A stretch of 64,000 nt of DNA from Microbacterium esteraromaticum (GCF_900163815.1 NZ_FUKO01000029.1:1-64000); one strand, 5' to 3'. Shown: positions 29,462-37,808, numbered from the stretch's first letter. Notes: a model not told the origin generated them from the sequence alone. A program made the numbers and translations.

Positions 29462-30916
29462 TCAGATGCCGCGGCCCAGCGGCAGCGCAGCAGCGACGAA
29501 CGCCTGGGCTTGCTGAGCGACCAGGAGCCGGGTCTCGCAGGAGGCTTGGATCGCGGCTTGCTCGATGGCGGCGACGGCGGCGTCGAGCTCGTCGACGGTG
29601 TCGGCGGACACGGCGATCAGCCCGGTGAAGCGCAGCACCCCGTGCCCGGCGGTGAGGTCGGCTTCCTGCTGGAGCACGTCCTGGTACTCGGCGGACTGCG
29701 AGGCGTCCTCGATCTGCCCGATCCGCTGCCTCTGGGTGGCGTCGGAGATGTACTCGGTTTTCTTCTTGCGGATGTCGCGGGCTGCTTGGTCGGAGCGGAC
29801 CGGGTCGCACAGCATCGTCACCGATCGGCGGATCCCGGAGCTGAGCAGGATCGGGGCGAGGAACCCCGGGTAGACCATCGCCCGGGGCCACTGGCTGATC
29901 CACAGCACCGCGTGGTGCGCGGAGTCCGACCGCAGCCTGGACCAGGTCTCCTCGACGGCGACCGGGCCGGCAGTGGCCAGGTCGCGGCCGAGGTCGCCGG
30001 CACGGTCGAGGCTCGAGGCGACCTGCGGGTCGTAGGCGGTGCGGAGCATGACGGCCAGCTGCCCCGGCGTGTACCAGTCGGAGGGCTTCAGGTCCGCGGC
30101 GCGCAACGCGGTGGTCAGGGTGTGCATCTCCTGGCCGAGCACGGCGGCGGCCCCGCGGAGGCTGCCGCCGGCGGCGCGGATCTGCCGTGCGGCGGCGCGC
30201 ATGTCCAACTGTATGGAGATCGTGGTGATGTGCCGTTCCCCGGTGGGACCGGCGCGCTCGATGAGCTCCCGATAGGTGTTGGCGACCCAGGAGCCGTCGT
30301 CGCGGCCATGCTCGGCCCACCACTGCGTCAGCCCGGACCCGGAGTCCGGCAGCGTCCGCTCCAGGACCTGCAGCCGGGCGACGCGGCCGGAGCGGCACAC
30401 GGTGGACAGGACGCGCCCCCAGGCATGCACGCGCCGCTCCTGCTCGCCGGGGTCCATCAGCACGAAAGCCGGGTGATTGACTTCCAGGATCGCGGTGAGC
30501 GTCTGCTGGTGCGGGTCGTGGACCATCACCGCCCCGGTCTCGGGGTCCTCGTACTGCCTCAGCGCCGCGGCATCGCCGGGGAGGGCGAGAGTGCCGGCGG
30601 GGCGGGGCTTGGCGATGCGGCGCCGGTAGGCGGTCTGCCGTGCAGCCTTGCGCCAGAGCCAGTGCCCGGTGATCGGCACCCACTCGACGAGCTTGCGGCC
30701 GCCGATCCCGACGACCGCGAGCCCGACCGCGGAGGCCCAGGCCGGGGCGGTGAACAAGGCCGTGGAGCCGCCGGCGTACAGGGAGGCGACGAACACGACG
30801 GCCGCGACCGCCAGGACGATCACCTGCGACAGGGACAGGCCCAGGATCAGTCCCCGGGTGGTGAGCCGGGAGAACTTCACCGGCGTCAGCTCGTACTCGG
30901 ATCGGGTGGTAGCCAT
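29462..30916 (-). CDS. SCO6880-type conjugation membrane protein
   Basis: 484 residues with two membrane helices near the N-terminus (about 30-50 and 60-80), followed by a soluble domain. It belongs to the SCO6880 family of Streptomyces-type elements, found beside VirB4 genes and thought to replace VirB3- or PrgI-like parts of the channel. Diagnostic segments are FSRLTTRGLILGLSLSQ and GRKLVEWVPITGHW. ATG 30916 has GAGGAG upstream. The order VirB6-SCO6880-VirB4-VirD4 is the usual one in actinobacterial elements. Confidence 0.82.
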   Translation of the reverse strand: MATTRSEYELTPVKFSRLTTRGLILGLSLSQVIVLAVAAVVFVASLYAGGSTALFTAPAWASAVGLAVVGIGGRKLVEWVPITGHWLWRKAARQTAYRRRIAKPRPAGTLALPGDAAALRQYEDPETGAVMVHDPHQQTLTAILEVNHPAFVLMDPGEQERRVHAWGRVLSTVCRSGRVARLQVLERTLPDSGSGLTQWWAEHGRDDGSWVANTYRELIERAGPTGERHITTISIQLDMRAAARQIRAAGGSLRGAAAVLGQEMHTLTTALRAADLKPSDWYTPGQLAVMLRTAYDPQVASSLDRAGDLGRDLATAGPVAVEETWSRLRSDSAHHAVLWISQWPRAMVYPGFLAPILLSSGIRRSVTMLCDPVRSDQAARDIRKKKTEYISDATQRQRIGQIEDASQSAEYQDVLQQEADLTAGHGVLRFTGLIAVSADTVDELDAAVAAIEQAAIQASCETRLLVAQQAQAFVAAALPLGRGI

Positions 30917-30956
30917 GCTGCTCCTCGGGGCTCGGCGGGACATGCGGGACGCCAGG

Positions 30957-30961
30957 CAGGT
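30957..30961 (-). promoter_or_regulatory. ACCTG box upstream of the SCO6880-type gene
   Basis: CAGGT on the + strand (TACCTG on the minus strand), 41 nt from the start codon. A short GGCG/CGCC stem lies between it and the GAGGAG ribosome site. Confidence 0.4.
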
Positions 30962-30975
30962 ACGAGGACGCGAAG

Positions 30976-31040
30976 AAGGCGGCGGTGCACGATCCCCGGG
31001 TCAGGTCGCTACAGCTGACCGGGTCGTGCACCGCCGCCTT
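30976..31040 (-). terminator. 65-nt hairpin between VirB6-like and SCO6880-type genes
   Basis: A perfect 17-bp outer inverted repeat (arms 30976-30992 and 31024-31040) encloses a second imperfect stem (CCCGGGTCAG / CTGACCGGG). On the minus strand it is followed by a short TTCTTC stretch. It could be an intrinsic terminator or attenuator that adjusts VirB6 against VirB4/VirD4 expression. A role as protein-binding site or origin of transfer cannot be excluded. Confidence 0.6.
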
Positions 31041-31082
31041 CCGGGGGGTGTCACCTCCTCTCGGGATCGGGGCGGTCGGGGG

Positions 31083-32636
31083 CTACCGCTTCCCCGGATC
31101 CGTCGGGGAGGGTGCCGGGGGCGCAGGAGAGGTGCGCTGCGGCGGCGGCGCCTGCTGGGCCGGCGGAGCCGAAGCACCCGTCGCAGGCGGCGGCCCCTGC
31201 CGGGGTGGCGTCGGCTGCGACCGCTGCGGCGCCGCGGGCTCGGTGGCGGGCGCAGGGGAAGGCTGCGCCGGAGGCGGGGACGAGGTCGCGTGCCGTGGCG
31301 GCTGCTCGGGCGGCGGGGCGGCCTGGCCCTCCTGCGCGACCGAAGCCTGACCTTCCGCGGCCCGGCCCACAGAGGCGCCCGCTTTGGGGCCCGCCTCCGC
31401 CGCGCCCTTGGCGACGGTGGCAGCCGCGGCCACCCCGAGCCCGATCGGCCCGGCCGCCGCACCCGCGCCCGCGCCGGCGGTGGCCGCGCTGCCGCCACCG
31501 GCCCCGGCGGTGCCCGCTGTGCCGGCGGTGCCGGCCGTTCCGGCGGTGCTGGCGGTGCCGGCCGACCCGCCGCCGGTGGGCGCGCCACCAGGCGCGGGCT
31601 CCGCGCCGGGACCGCCCGGGCCGGGTCCAGCCGGCGGTGCTCCGGAGCCGCCGGAGGAGCCGTCGCCGTCGAGAACCTGCTTGGGGGCGGGCCCGGAGGG
31701 CTTGCCCGGCAGCGGCAGCGGCCGGTTCATCGACTGCTTCGCGTCCTGCTCGGCCGCGATCGAATGGTACATATCGAAGCCCACGAACGCGATGAACCGG
31801 TACACCATGTAGGGCGCGAAAGCGGCTACGAACATCAACACGATGCCCGCGACCGGATCCGCGATGGAGGCCAGGTCGAAGTCGATCGGCGCGTTGACCT
31901 GATTGATCGCGACCAGGAACACCACGACGATGACGAGTTTGCTGAAGATCAAGGCGAGGACGAAGCTCGCCCATTTCCCGAACCAGCCCCGGGCGGCATC
32001 CCACGAGCCCCCGGAGAGCGCGACCGGCGCCATGACCACCGCGACCAGGATCAGCGCTTTGCGGATCAGCAGGCTGAACCACACGATCGCCGCCGCGCTC
32101 AACGCGAGGAACGACAGGAAGATCGTCACGATCGCCCCCGCACCGGGGGCGCTGAGGTTGATGGCGGTGAGCCCGGCCACTAGCAGGCCGATCTTGCCGC
32201 CCATCTCCTCCACGGTCGTCCCGGTGGCCTGGACGACCCCGATGGTGAGCTGGTCGACGACCTCCAGCAGCGTCGTGGTCAGGGTGACCACGAGGAAGGA
32301 ACCGAGGACGCTCCGCGCCAGCCCGAGACCAGCACGCGAGAGCGCAGACGGGTCGCGGCGGATCAGGCCGGTGATCAGCTGCAGGCAGAAGAAGATCAGC
32401 ATCAGGAAGATGGCGATCCCGAAGATGACGTTGTACACGCCGATGTAGCCCGGGTCGCTCAGGTCGACCAGCGTCGTGGTGTCGAACAGCCACCACACGC
32501 CCTGGAACATCCAGGACGCGGCGGCGCCGATCGCCTGCGCCAGCCAGTCGAACGGCGCGCTGATCAGCGTCGCCGCGGTCTCGCCGACGACGTCGCAGAC
32601 GTTGCTGATGATGGGGACGTCGCAGATGCCGGCCAT
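31083..32636 (-). CDS. VirB6/TrbL-like polytopic conjugation protein
   Basis: 517 residues. The first ~285 carry six or so hydrophobic helices (IFGIAIFLMLIFFCLQLI, ALILVAVVMAPVAL, LVIVVVFLVAIN and others), as in TrbL/VirB6 inner-membrane channel components. The remaining ~230 residues are an extreme Pro/Ala/Gly low-complexity tail (AGTAGTAG-like runs). That tail is probably an extended domain facing the cytoplasm or cell envelope. ATG 32636 lies just after AAAGGGGTGAGG, part of which is in a hairpin. Confidence 0.82.
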   Translation of the reverse strand: MAGICDVPIISNVCDVVGETAATLISAPFDWLAQAIGAAASWMFQGVWWLFDTTTLVDLSDPGYIGVYNVIFGIAIFLMLIFFCLQLITGLIRRDPSALSRAGLGLARSVLGSFLVVTLTTTLLEVVDQLTIGVVQATGTTVEEMGGKIGLLVAGLTAINLSAPGAGAIVTIFLSFLALSAAAIVWFSLLIRKALILVAVVMAPVALSGGSWDAARGWFGKWASFVLALIFSKLVIVVVFLVAINQVNAPIDFDLASIADPVAGIVLMFVAAFAPYMVYRFIAFVGFDMYHSIAAEQDAKQSMNRPLPLPGKPSGPAPKQVLDGDGSSGGSGAPPAGPGPGGPGAEPAPGGAPTGGGSAGTASTAGTAGTAGTAGTAGAGGGSAATAGAGAGAAAGPIGLGVAAAATVAKGAAEAGPKAGASVGRAAEGQASVAQEGQAAPPPEQPPRHATSSPPPAQPSPAPATEPAAPQRSQPTPPRQGPPPATGASAPPAQQAPPPQRTSPAPPAPSPTDPGKR

Positions 32637-32643
32637 GCCTCAC

Positions 32644-32669
32644 CCCTTTCCGTTGCTTGTTTGAAAGGG
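32644..32669 (-). promoter_or_regulatory. Hairpin covering the ribosome site of the VirB6-like gene
   Basis: On the minus strand CCCTTTC, starting right after the upstream gene's stop, pairs perfectly with GAAAGGG, which is the Shine-Dalgarno region of the VirB6-like gene (12-nt loop). This should reduce initiation unless ribosomes finishing the upstream gene open it, so it is a likely translational-coupling device. Confidence 0.55.
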
Positions 32670-32993
32670 TCAGGACACGGTCTGGCCGACGTTCCAGAAG
32701 AAATTGATGAGCGTGACGCTGGCGCCGGTAATGATCGCCGCGCCGCAGGAGATGAGCACGCCGAGCTTGCCCCTCGACGCGAGGTGGGGGTTGGAGGAGT
32801 TCGCGCCGAAACCCCAAACCACAGCCGAGATGATCAAGGCCAAGACGCTGAGGATCAATCCGACCGTCATGACGGCGCCAACGACGGTGCGCAGCGCGGC
32901 GATGCCGGGCAGGCCGTTGTCGTTGGGCGGGATGACGATGTCGGCCGGGACGGCGGCGACAGTCAGGGCGAGGGTGTCGACGATGAGGGTCAT
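32670..32993 (-). CDS. Pilin-like membrane protein (DUF6112-like), copy 1
   Basis: 107 residues with two membrane helices (VGAVMTVGLILSVLALII and LGVLISCGAAIITGASV) separated by a short basic loop (SRGK), and a C-terminus ending FFWNVGQTVS. Size and layout match VirB2/TrbC-type pilin or channel subunits, and it resembles the DUF6112 group. It is clearly paralogous to the product at 33901-34200 (shared ASRG-K/R-GV and NF--NVG motifs). ATG 32993 has AAGGAG upstream. Confidence 0.75.
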   Translation of the reverse strand: MTLIVDTLALTVAAVPADIVIPPNDNGLPGIAALRTVVGAVMTVGLILSVLALIISAVVWGFGANSSNPHLASRGKLGVLISCGAAIITGASVTLINFFWNVGQTVS

Positions 32994-33014
32994 ACAGGGC
33001 TCCTTGACGAGTAC

Positions 33015-33050
33015 GAGCCCGCCTCGTGCAGGGCTCACCGTCACAGGTGC
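33015..33050 (-). promoter_or_regulatory. ACCTG box and hairpin leader of pilin-like copy 1
   Basis: The GCACCTG box (+ strand CAGGT 33044-33048) starts 51 nt from the start codon. A perfect 6-bp stem GAGCCC/GGGCTC (33015-33020 with 33031-33036) lies between the box and AAGGAG. Confidence 0.5.
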
Positions 33051-33075
33051 GGACCCCCGGCGGCAGCCGCTGCCG

Positions 33076-33891
33076 TCACCGGCCCGGGCTTGGCCGGCTC
33101 GGAGCTGGTGCCGCGGCGGTCGGTGCCGACTCGTCGCCGGTCAGCGCGGCCGCGCGCTCGGCCAGACGCCGGGCGAGCTCGTCCGCGGCAGCGTCCTTCC
33201 TGGTCCGGGCGGGACGGCCGCGCCCGGCGATGGGGGCGTCAGGCGGTGCCGCGGGTGCCCGGTAGGGGGCTTCGCCGGTGTCATGGAAGTTGGCGATGGT
33301 GCGCCGCAGCTGCCCGATCGAGACCATGTCGCTCGAGGCCGACACCGTCACCCAGGAGTTCTCGGCGGGCGAGAACTCCTCCAGGACCCAGGTGTATCCG
33401 TCGATGGAGCCCATGAAGTCCGCTTCGTCCCAGAACGCGAGGCGCCGCTGGCCGGGGTACTCGAACACGTCCGCGAAGACGTCGTTCGTGTAGTGCAGCC
33501 AGTGCGCCCGCGGGTAGCCGGCGGCGATGCGGTCGCCGAGCTCGTACGCCAACGGGTACACGCTGCTCGGGCCCTGTTCGCCGAGGTCGTGCTCGTCGAT
33601 GAACGCGACGGCGATCTCGGCCATCGCGATCGGGTGCTCGGCGGTGCCCGACTGGCCTGGCACGGGCTCGTAGGTTTCCTGCGCCGGGTCCCAGCGTTCG
33701 ACCTGCCAGGCGTAGCCGGGGTTCTCGTCGTCGCGTTCGATGCGCAGCAGGATCCGTTCGGGGAACACGATGGTCCCCGCGTTCGACCAGGCCGGGTCCG
33801 CGTCGTACGTCCAGGCTCCCGCGGGGCGGTCCTGCGCCTCAATGCGGCGGATGAGCTCGTGCGCGCTGGGCAGGGTGATCGCGTCAGGCAT
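33076..33891 (-). CDS. Unknown protein of the transfer operon, 271 aa
   Basis: No family recognised. The N-terminal ~200 residues are rich in Trp, Tyr and acidic residues in β-like repeats (YAWQVERWDPAQETYEPVPG, YTWVLEEFSPAENSWVTV), suggesting two copies of a small domain. The C-terminal ~70 residues are Ala/Pro/Arg-rich. No signal peptide is seen. ATG 33891 is preceded by GAGG. It lies between the two pilin-like genes on the same strand. Confidence 0.65.
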   Translation of the reverse strand: MPDAITLPSAHELIRRIEAQDRPAGAWTYDADPAWSNAGTIVFPERILLRIERDDENPGYAWQVERWDPAQETYEPVPGQSGTAEHPIAMAEIAVAFIDEHDLGEQGPSSVYPLAYELGDRIAAGYPRAHWLHYTNDVFADVFEYPGQRRLAFWDEADFMGSIDGYTWVLEEFSPAENSWVTVSASSDMVSIGQLRRTIANFHDTGEAPYRAPAAPPDAPIAGRGRPARTRKDAAADELARRLAERAAALTGDESAPTAAAPAPSRPSPGR

Positions 33892-33900
33892 GGGCGGGCC

Positions 33901-34200
33901 TCACAAGGTGCTTCCGACGTTCAGCAGGAAGTTCATCCAGGCCACCCCGGCGCCGGCCAGCGCGGCGGCGCCGAGGGCGACGAACACGCCGACCCGGCCG
34001 CGGGAGGCAGCCTGGAAGTTGCCGTGCGCGGTGGAGACGGCCCACACGATGGCGCAGATCACCAGCATCAGCACGGCGATGATCAGGGTGATCGTCAGCA
34101 GCGCGCCGACGATGCTCATCAACGTCGACCGGCCGCCGACGGCGTCGAAGTCCGGGTAGACGTCCTCGGCGACGACCAGCAGCCGCAAGGTCAGGGGCAC
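33901..34200 (-). CDS. Pilin-like membrane protein (DUF6112-like), copy 2
   Basis: 99 residues with two membrane helices (IVGALLTITLIIAVLMLVI and VFVALGAAALAGAGVAW) around a short basic loop (ASRGR), ending MNFLLNVGSTL. It is paralogous to copy 1 and probably a second VirB2-like subunit. Start GTG 34200 is chosen for its 7-nt spacing from AAGGAGG; the adjacent GTG at 34203 is only 4 nt away. There may be a further in-frame ATG at 34221, but it lies before the ribosome site. Confidence 0.72.
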   Translation of the reverse strand: MPLTLRLLVVAEDVYPDFDAVGGRSTLMSIVGALLTITLIIAVLMLVICAIVWAVSTAHGNFQAASRGRVGVFVALGAAALAGAGVAWMNFLLNVGSTL

Positions 34201-34220
34201 CACGGGGCCTCCTTCGGTCA

Positions 34221-34249
34221 TCGGATAGCGCGGGGCATCCGACAGGTGC
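34221..34249 (-). promoter_or_regulatory. ACCTG box and hairpin leader of pilin-like copy 2
   Basis: The GCACCTG box (+ strand CAGGT 34243-34247) starts 43 nt from GTG 34200. It is followed by a perfect 6-bp stem TCGGAT/ATCCGA with a 10-nt loop, then GAAGGAGG. Confidence 0.5.
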
Positions 34250-34273
34250 GCACCCCGCACCGGAAAAGGCTCG

Positions 34274-35443
34274 TCAGTAGGCGCAGCCGGGTCCGCCGGC
34301 GGTGGGAGCGTCGATCCCTTCTACGCCGTGCGCGGCCAACCACGGCACCGGGTCGACGGCCTCGGCGCCCGCCCCGCCGGGGTGGACCTCGAAGTGCAGA
34401 TGCGGGCCGGTGGAGTGGCCGGAGCTACCGACGTCGCCGATGTGCTGCCCGGCGATGACCCGGTCGCCGGCGTGCACGTAGATCCCGTCGGCCCACATGT
34501 GGATGTACATGGTCGCGACGCGTTCGCCGCCGATGGTGTGCTCGACGGTGATCTGCCCGGAGTACCCGTCGACCATGCCCGCGTAAGTGACGATCCCGTC
34601 GGCCAGCGCGAAGATCGGCGTCCCGTCGGGGGCGGCCCAGTCGTTCCCATAGTGAAAACGGGGCTCTCCGGTGATCGGATCGGTGCGGGGCCCGAGCGGG
34701 GACGTCTGGACGTAGGTGCCGGTGGGCAGCGGGAACACCAGCCGGGTCGTCTCCGGGATGTTCGCGTCGCCGGGCACCCCGGACCCGCCGGTGCCGGAGG
34801 AGATCGTCAGGGCCTGGAGGATGGCGCGGGCGACCGGCTCGTAGTTCTGATAGCGGTCCGGGAACGCCGAGACTTCGACCGACTGGGCGGCTTCGCCCTT
34901 GTCCATCTGCTGCCAGCCGGGGATGTCGAGCAGCCCGCGCGGTGAGCCGCCGTTCGGGCCGTCCGGGCCGCCGTAGAACGCGGCCGCCTGGTAGCGGGGA
35001 TCCATCAGCTGCTCGACGCTGCCCCACCCGGACTGCGGGCGCATCTGAAACAGCCCGAGCGAGTCGTGGTCCCCGCCATCGCCGTCGTTCGGGTAGCCAG
35101 CCGACTCCGGGTAGGCCGACGCGTTCGCCAGCTGCCGCAGCGTGGACTCCGTCAGCGCGGCCATCAGCGCGATGAGGATCCCGTCACGGCCGACGCCGGG
35201 CGTGCGGGCGCCGGTCTCGATGATCGTGGCCGCGTGGGTGAGCTGGGTCCGGCTCAGGGTGAAGGTGGTCCCGTCGGCGGTGGTCACCTCCAGCTCGTCC
35301 GGGATCGGGCCGAGGACCACACCGGAGGCGATGCACACGGCCTGGTTCGTCACGGCCGGGTTCACCAGCACGGCGACGCCGAGCAGGGACAGCATCGGGG
35401 CGAACAGCATGCTCACCAACGCCAGGACTAGCGCCTTCCTCAT
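34274..35443 (-). CDS. Secreted lysozyme-like / M23 peptidase cell-wall hydrolase
   Basis: 389-residue VirB1-like peptidoglycan hydrolase. A signal peptide or anchor (MRKALVLALVSMLFAPMLSL) is followed by a lytic-transglycosylase-like domain with the catalytic-type glutamate in ALTESTLRQLA and DSLGLFQMRPQSGWG. An M23 metallopeptidase domain completes it, with zinc ligands in FHYGNDWAAPDGTP and GPHLHFEVHPGG. It would open the wall locally so the conjugation channel can assemble. ATG 35443 lies 14 nt after the upstream stop. The protein ends with a cysteine (GGPGCAY). Confidence 0.88.
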   Translation of the reverse strand: MRKALVLALVSMLFAPMLSLLGVAVLVNPAVTNQAVCIASGVVLGPIPDELEVTTADGTTFTLSRTQLTHAATIIETGARTPGVGRDGILIALMAALTESTLRQLANASAYPESAGYPNDGDGGDHDSLGLFQMRPQSGWGSVEQLMDPRYQAAAFYGGPDGPNGGSPRGLLDIPGWQQMDKGEAAQSVEVSAFPDRYQNYEPVARAILQALTISSGTGGSGVPGDANIPETTRLVFPLPTGTYVQTSPLGPRTDPITGEPRFHYGNDWAAPDGTPIFALADGIVTYAGMVDGYSGQITVEHTIGGERVATMYIHMWADGIYVHAGDRVIAGQHIGDVGSSGHSTGPHLHFEVHPGGAGAEAVDPVPWLAAHGVEGIDAPTAGGPGCAY

Positions 35444-35457
35444 CGCCGGCCCCCGGC

Positions 35458-36153
35458 CTATCGAAGGGGGTTGTCGAGCTGCGACAGGCGCAGCAGCACG
35501 CACTGCGCGGTCGCCGGCGGGCAGGACAGGAACATCGTGAACGCCACCGGATGCTCCGAGGCCACCGGCTCGTCGAACCACACCCCGGTGCGGTGCCTCG
35601 TGCCCTCGACGGTGTAGGCGATCAGCCCGTCGGCGACTTGCCCGTCCGCCGCCTCGACCGCCTGATCCCACTGATCCGGCACCCAGAGCCGGTCGATGCT
35701 CAGGGTCTGCGCGGTGCGGTATTCCTGCAGGCTCCGCCACGTCGACGCGGACGGCAGGTAGTTGCCGAGATCGCCGATCAGCCCCGGGGTCTCCTCCCCG
35801 GTCGGATCCGCCGCCTGGAGGATCACCGCCCGGTGGTCCTGGACGGTGAGGGTGGTGAAGGTGTCCCAGGTGAACAGCGCCTGCGCCAACGCCCGGGCGA
35901 ACACCTCCGGATCCTTCGTGTCCGGCAGCGGCGGCAGCGTCGGCGTACCCGGCGACGCGGGACCGCCGGGCGTGGGCGTGCTGGTCCCGGGTCGGGAGGT
36001 GGAGCCCGGGTCCGGGGGCGTCCGTGAAGCCGGGCCGGTGAGCAGGCCGTAGACGCCGACGGCGACGAACGCGAGCAGCACCAGCCCGGCGGCGGCCAGC
36101 GAGATGATCAGCCGCAGCCTGCGGGGACGGTCCGGGGTGGCGGGATCGGTCAT
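35458..36153 (-). CDS. Membrane-anchored transfer protein, 231 aa
   Basis: One N-terminal membrane helix (LIISLAAAGLVLLAFVAVGV, about residues 16-36) is followed by a Pro/Thr/Ser linker and an extracytoplasmic domain of ~150 residues. That domain contains FARALAQALFTWDTFTTL and a C-terminal pair of cysteines (SCPPATAQC). The layout resembles VirB8/TcpC-like proteins of Gram-positive conjugation systems, but homology is not proved by eye. ATG 36153 has AGGAGG upstream. Confidence 0.7.
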   Translation of the reverse strand: MTDPATPDRPRRLRLIISLAAAGLVLLAFVAVGVYGLLTGPASRTPPDPGSTSRPGTSTPTPGGPASPGTPTLPPLPDTKDPEVFARALAQALFTWDTFTTLTVQDHRAVILQAADPTGEETPGLIGDLGNYLPSASTWRSLQEYRTAQTLSIDRLWVPDQWDQAVEAADGQVADGLIAYTVEGTRHRTGVWFDEPVASEHPVAFTMFLSCPPATAQCVLLRLSQLDNPLR

Positions 36154-36182
36154 GACGGGGCTGCCTCCTGTGCGAGTCGAAT

Positions 36183-36197
36183 GCACCCGTCAGGTGC
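36183..36197 (-). promoter_or_regulatory. ACCTG hairpin leader upstream of the 231-aa membrane protein
   Basis: The box starts 38 nt from the start codon and is itself part of a perfect GCACC-TGACG-GGTGC stem-loop on the minus strand. A GTGC/GCAC stem and AGGAGG follow. Confidence 0.5.
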
Positions 36198-36214
36198 GAC
36201 CCCCGCGCCGCCGA

Positions 36215-36682
36215 TCAGTCCAACGCCCGCCCCGACGACGCCGGCCCAGACGGGCCCGGGCCGGGGTCCGACTCGTCGGTGAGCTCGACCTGGCGTGCCG
36301 CGAGCGCGTCCCGCACGCCGGGCTCGGTTGCCGGCTGCCAAGCGATCTGCCCGGCTGCGGAATGGGCCATCATCACCAGGTCGCTGGCCTGAGCGAGGGT
36401 GCTCGCGGCACCCAGCGCGAAGAACGCGGTCGCCCGGGCCTGGTCGGCGCCGGTCTCGACGTTCCCGTCGTCGGTTCGTGCGCGGTCGGTGTGCGCGAGG
36501 TTCCAGTGTGCGATCTGCTCCAGGCTCTGGGTGAGCGCGCGCAGGGTCGCGGTCACCGCGCCGAACACGTCGTAGACGTCCTCGGGTCGACCGATGCCGC
36601 GGGTCGCGTGCGCGAGGCCGCGTGCGCTCTGCCACATCTCCTCCGCGTCGGCGGCCGGGTCACTGAACGTCGGCATCGTCAC
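36215..36682 (-). CDS. Unknown helical protein, 155 aa
   Basis: No family recognised. It is an all-helical, Ala-rich protein (EEMWQSARGLAHATRGIGRP, VFGAVTATLRALTQSLEQIA) without membrane segments. The C-terminal tail is Pro/Ser/Gly-rich. GTG 36682 or ATG 36676 may be the start; AGGAC lies upstream, inside the end of the parB-like gene, so translation is coupled. The pattern is reminiscent of small helical accessory proteins on actinobacterial plasmids. Confidence 0.6.
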   Translation of the reverse strand: MTMPTFSDPAADAEEMWQSARGLAHATRGIGRPEDVYDVFGAVTATLRALTQSLEQIAHWNLAHTDRARTDDGNVETGADQARATAFFALGAASTLAQASDLVMMAHSAAGQIAWQPATEPGVRDALAARQVELTDESDPGPGPSGPASSGRALD

Positions 36683-37808
36683 CGTCCTGAAGGCCCGTGT
36701 CGCGGGCGACGGTGGCCGCTTCGAGGAAACGGCTAGTGCCGGCCGCGTAGCTGGCGACCAGCTCCCACTGGTCCGGGTCGGCGTAGCGGCCGAAGTCGTC
36801 CGCGTCGAAGCGGTCCCACCAGCCGTGCTCGCGGCGCAGCAGGTCGACCAGGCGACGGTTCTGGTGCTTCTGCCGCAGCAGCGGGTCCGCGTCGGTCCAT
36901 CCCGTCGGCCCCGCGGCGGTCGCCTGCTGCCGCAGCTGGGCCAGGTGGGTCAGGGCGCGGGTCGCCTCGCGCAGCATGTCTTTGGGCGCCTCCTGCGTTT
37001 GGGCGACCTGCAGCTCGGCGGATGCCGCCTGCCGCACCGGCTCCGGCTCGGCCGGGTCGTCGGCGGCGCGGCGCAGCGCGGCGAGGGCCTGCAGGATCTT
37101 CACCCGCAGGTAGCGGCCGTTGACCTTCCCGTCGGTGTTCAGCTCGATGAGCGCCTCGGCCGCCTCCTGCCGGATCTCCGGGTCCTCGGTCTCGGTCGCG
37201 GCGATCTGCTGCAGCTCGACGACCTGGTCGAGCATCGAGTGCGAGTCCCGCCCGGTCACGGCCTTCGCGGCCTGCACACGCGTCTTACCCGACGCCCCTG
37301 CTGCCTCGCTGTGCGGTGGTGTTGATTCGACACCACCGTCCCCACCCGGCCCGGCCGCCGCCTCGCCCGGGTCCGCGCTGGCCCCTTCCGGGTCCTGCGT
37401 GTCGGTGTCGGGGCGGGCGCCGAAGCGGGTGGCGCGCTGCTTGCGTGCGTTGTCCTCGGCGAGGATGTCCTTGTACTCCGTGTACAGCTCGGCCTGCTCG
37501 ACTGGCGTGAGCATCTTCTGCAGGGCGTGCTCGTCCTTGATGGCCAGGACCGTGGCGAGTCTGTCGGAGATACCCGTGACGACCCAGACCGGCACGACCC
37601 GGTACTCGAGAATCCGCAACGCCGCCAGGCGCCGCTCGCCGGCGATCAGCACGTTCTGCGGGGTGATCGAGATCGGGACGAGCAGGCCGCCGGTGCGGCG
37701 GATCGACTCGACCAGCTCGTCCAGGTCGCCCAGGTCGCGGCGGAAGGAGAACCCGAGCTCGATCTCGTCGATCGAATGCTCCAGTACCAGGTAGCCCGAG
37801 CGGCTCAT
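36660..37808 (-). CDS. ParB-like nuclease-domain protein
   Basis: 382 residues. The N-terminal ParB/sulfiredoxin-type domain contains DLDELVESIRRTGGLLVPI and LIAGERRLAALRIL, the CTP-binding ERR signature. A helical DNA-binding part follows (TPVEQAELYTEYKDIL), and the C-terminus is long and helical. No ParA partner is encoded nearby, so it may act in regulation, maintenance or DNA processing of the element. ATG 37808 overlaps the upstream stop (ATGA). Confidence 0.8.
   Translation of the reverse strand: MSRSGYLVLEHSIDEIELGFSFRRDLGDLDELVESIRRTGGLLVPISITPQNVLIAGERRLAALRILEYRVVPVWVVTGISDRLATVLAIKDEHALQKMLTPVEQAELYTEYKDILAEDNARKQRATRFGARPDTDTQDPEGASADPGEAAAGPGGDGGVESTPPHSEAAGASGKTRVQAAKAVTGRDSHSMLDQVVELQQIAATETEDPEIRQEAAEALIELNTDGKVNGRYLRVKILQALAALRRAADDPAEPEPVRQAASAELQVAQTQEAPKDMLREATRALTHLAQLRQQATAAGPTGWTDADPLLRQKHQNRRLVDLLRREHGWWDRFDADDFGRYADPDQWELVASYAAGTSRFLEAATVARDTGLQDGDDADVQ

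Noticed and set aside
29418..31031. Extension of the VirB4 frame upstream to give a 1054-residue protein
   Set aside because: The extra N-terminal 538 codons overlap the SCO6880-type gene out of frame and encode Arg/Pro-rich noise. The ATG at 29417 has a ribosome site and the protein is full length from there.
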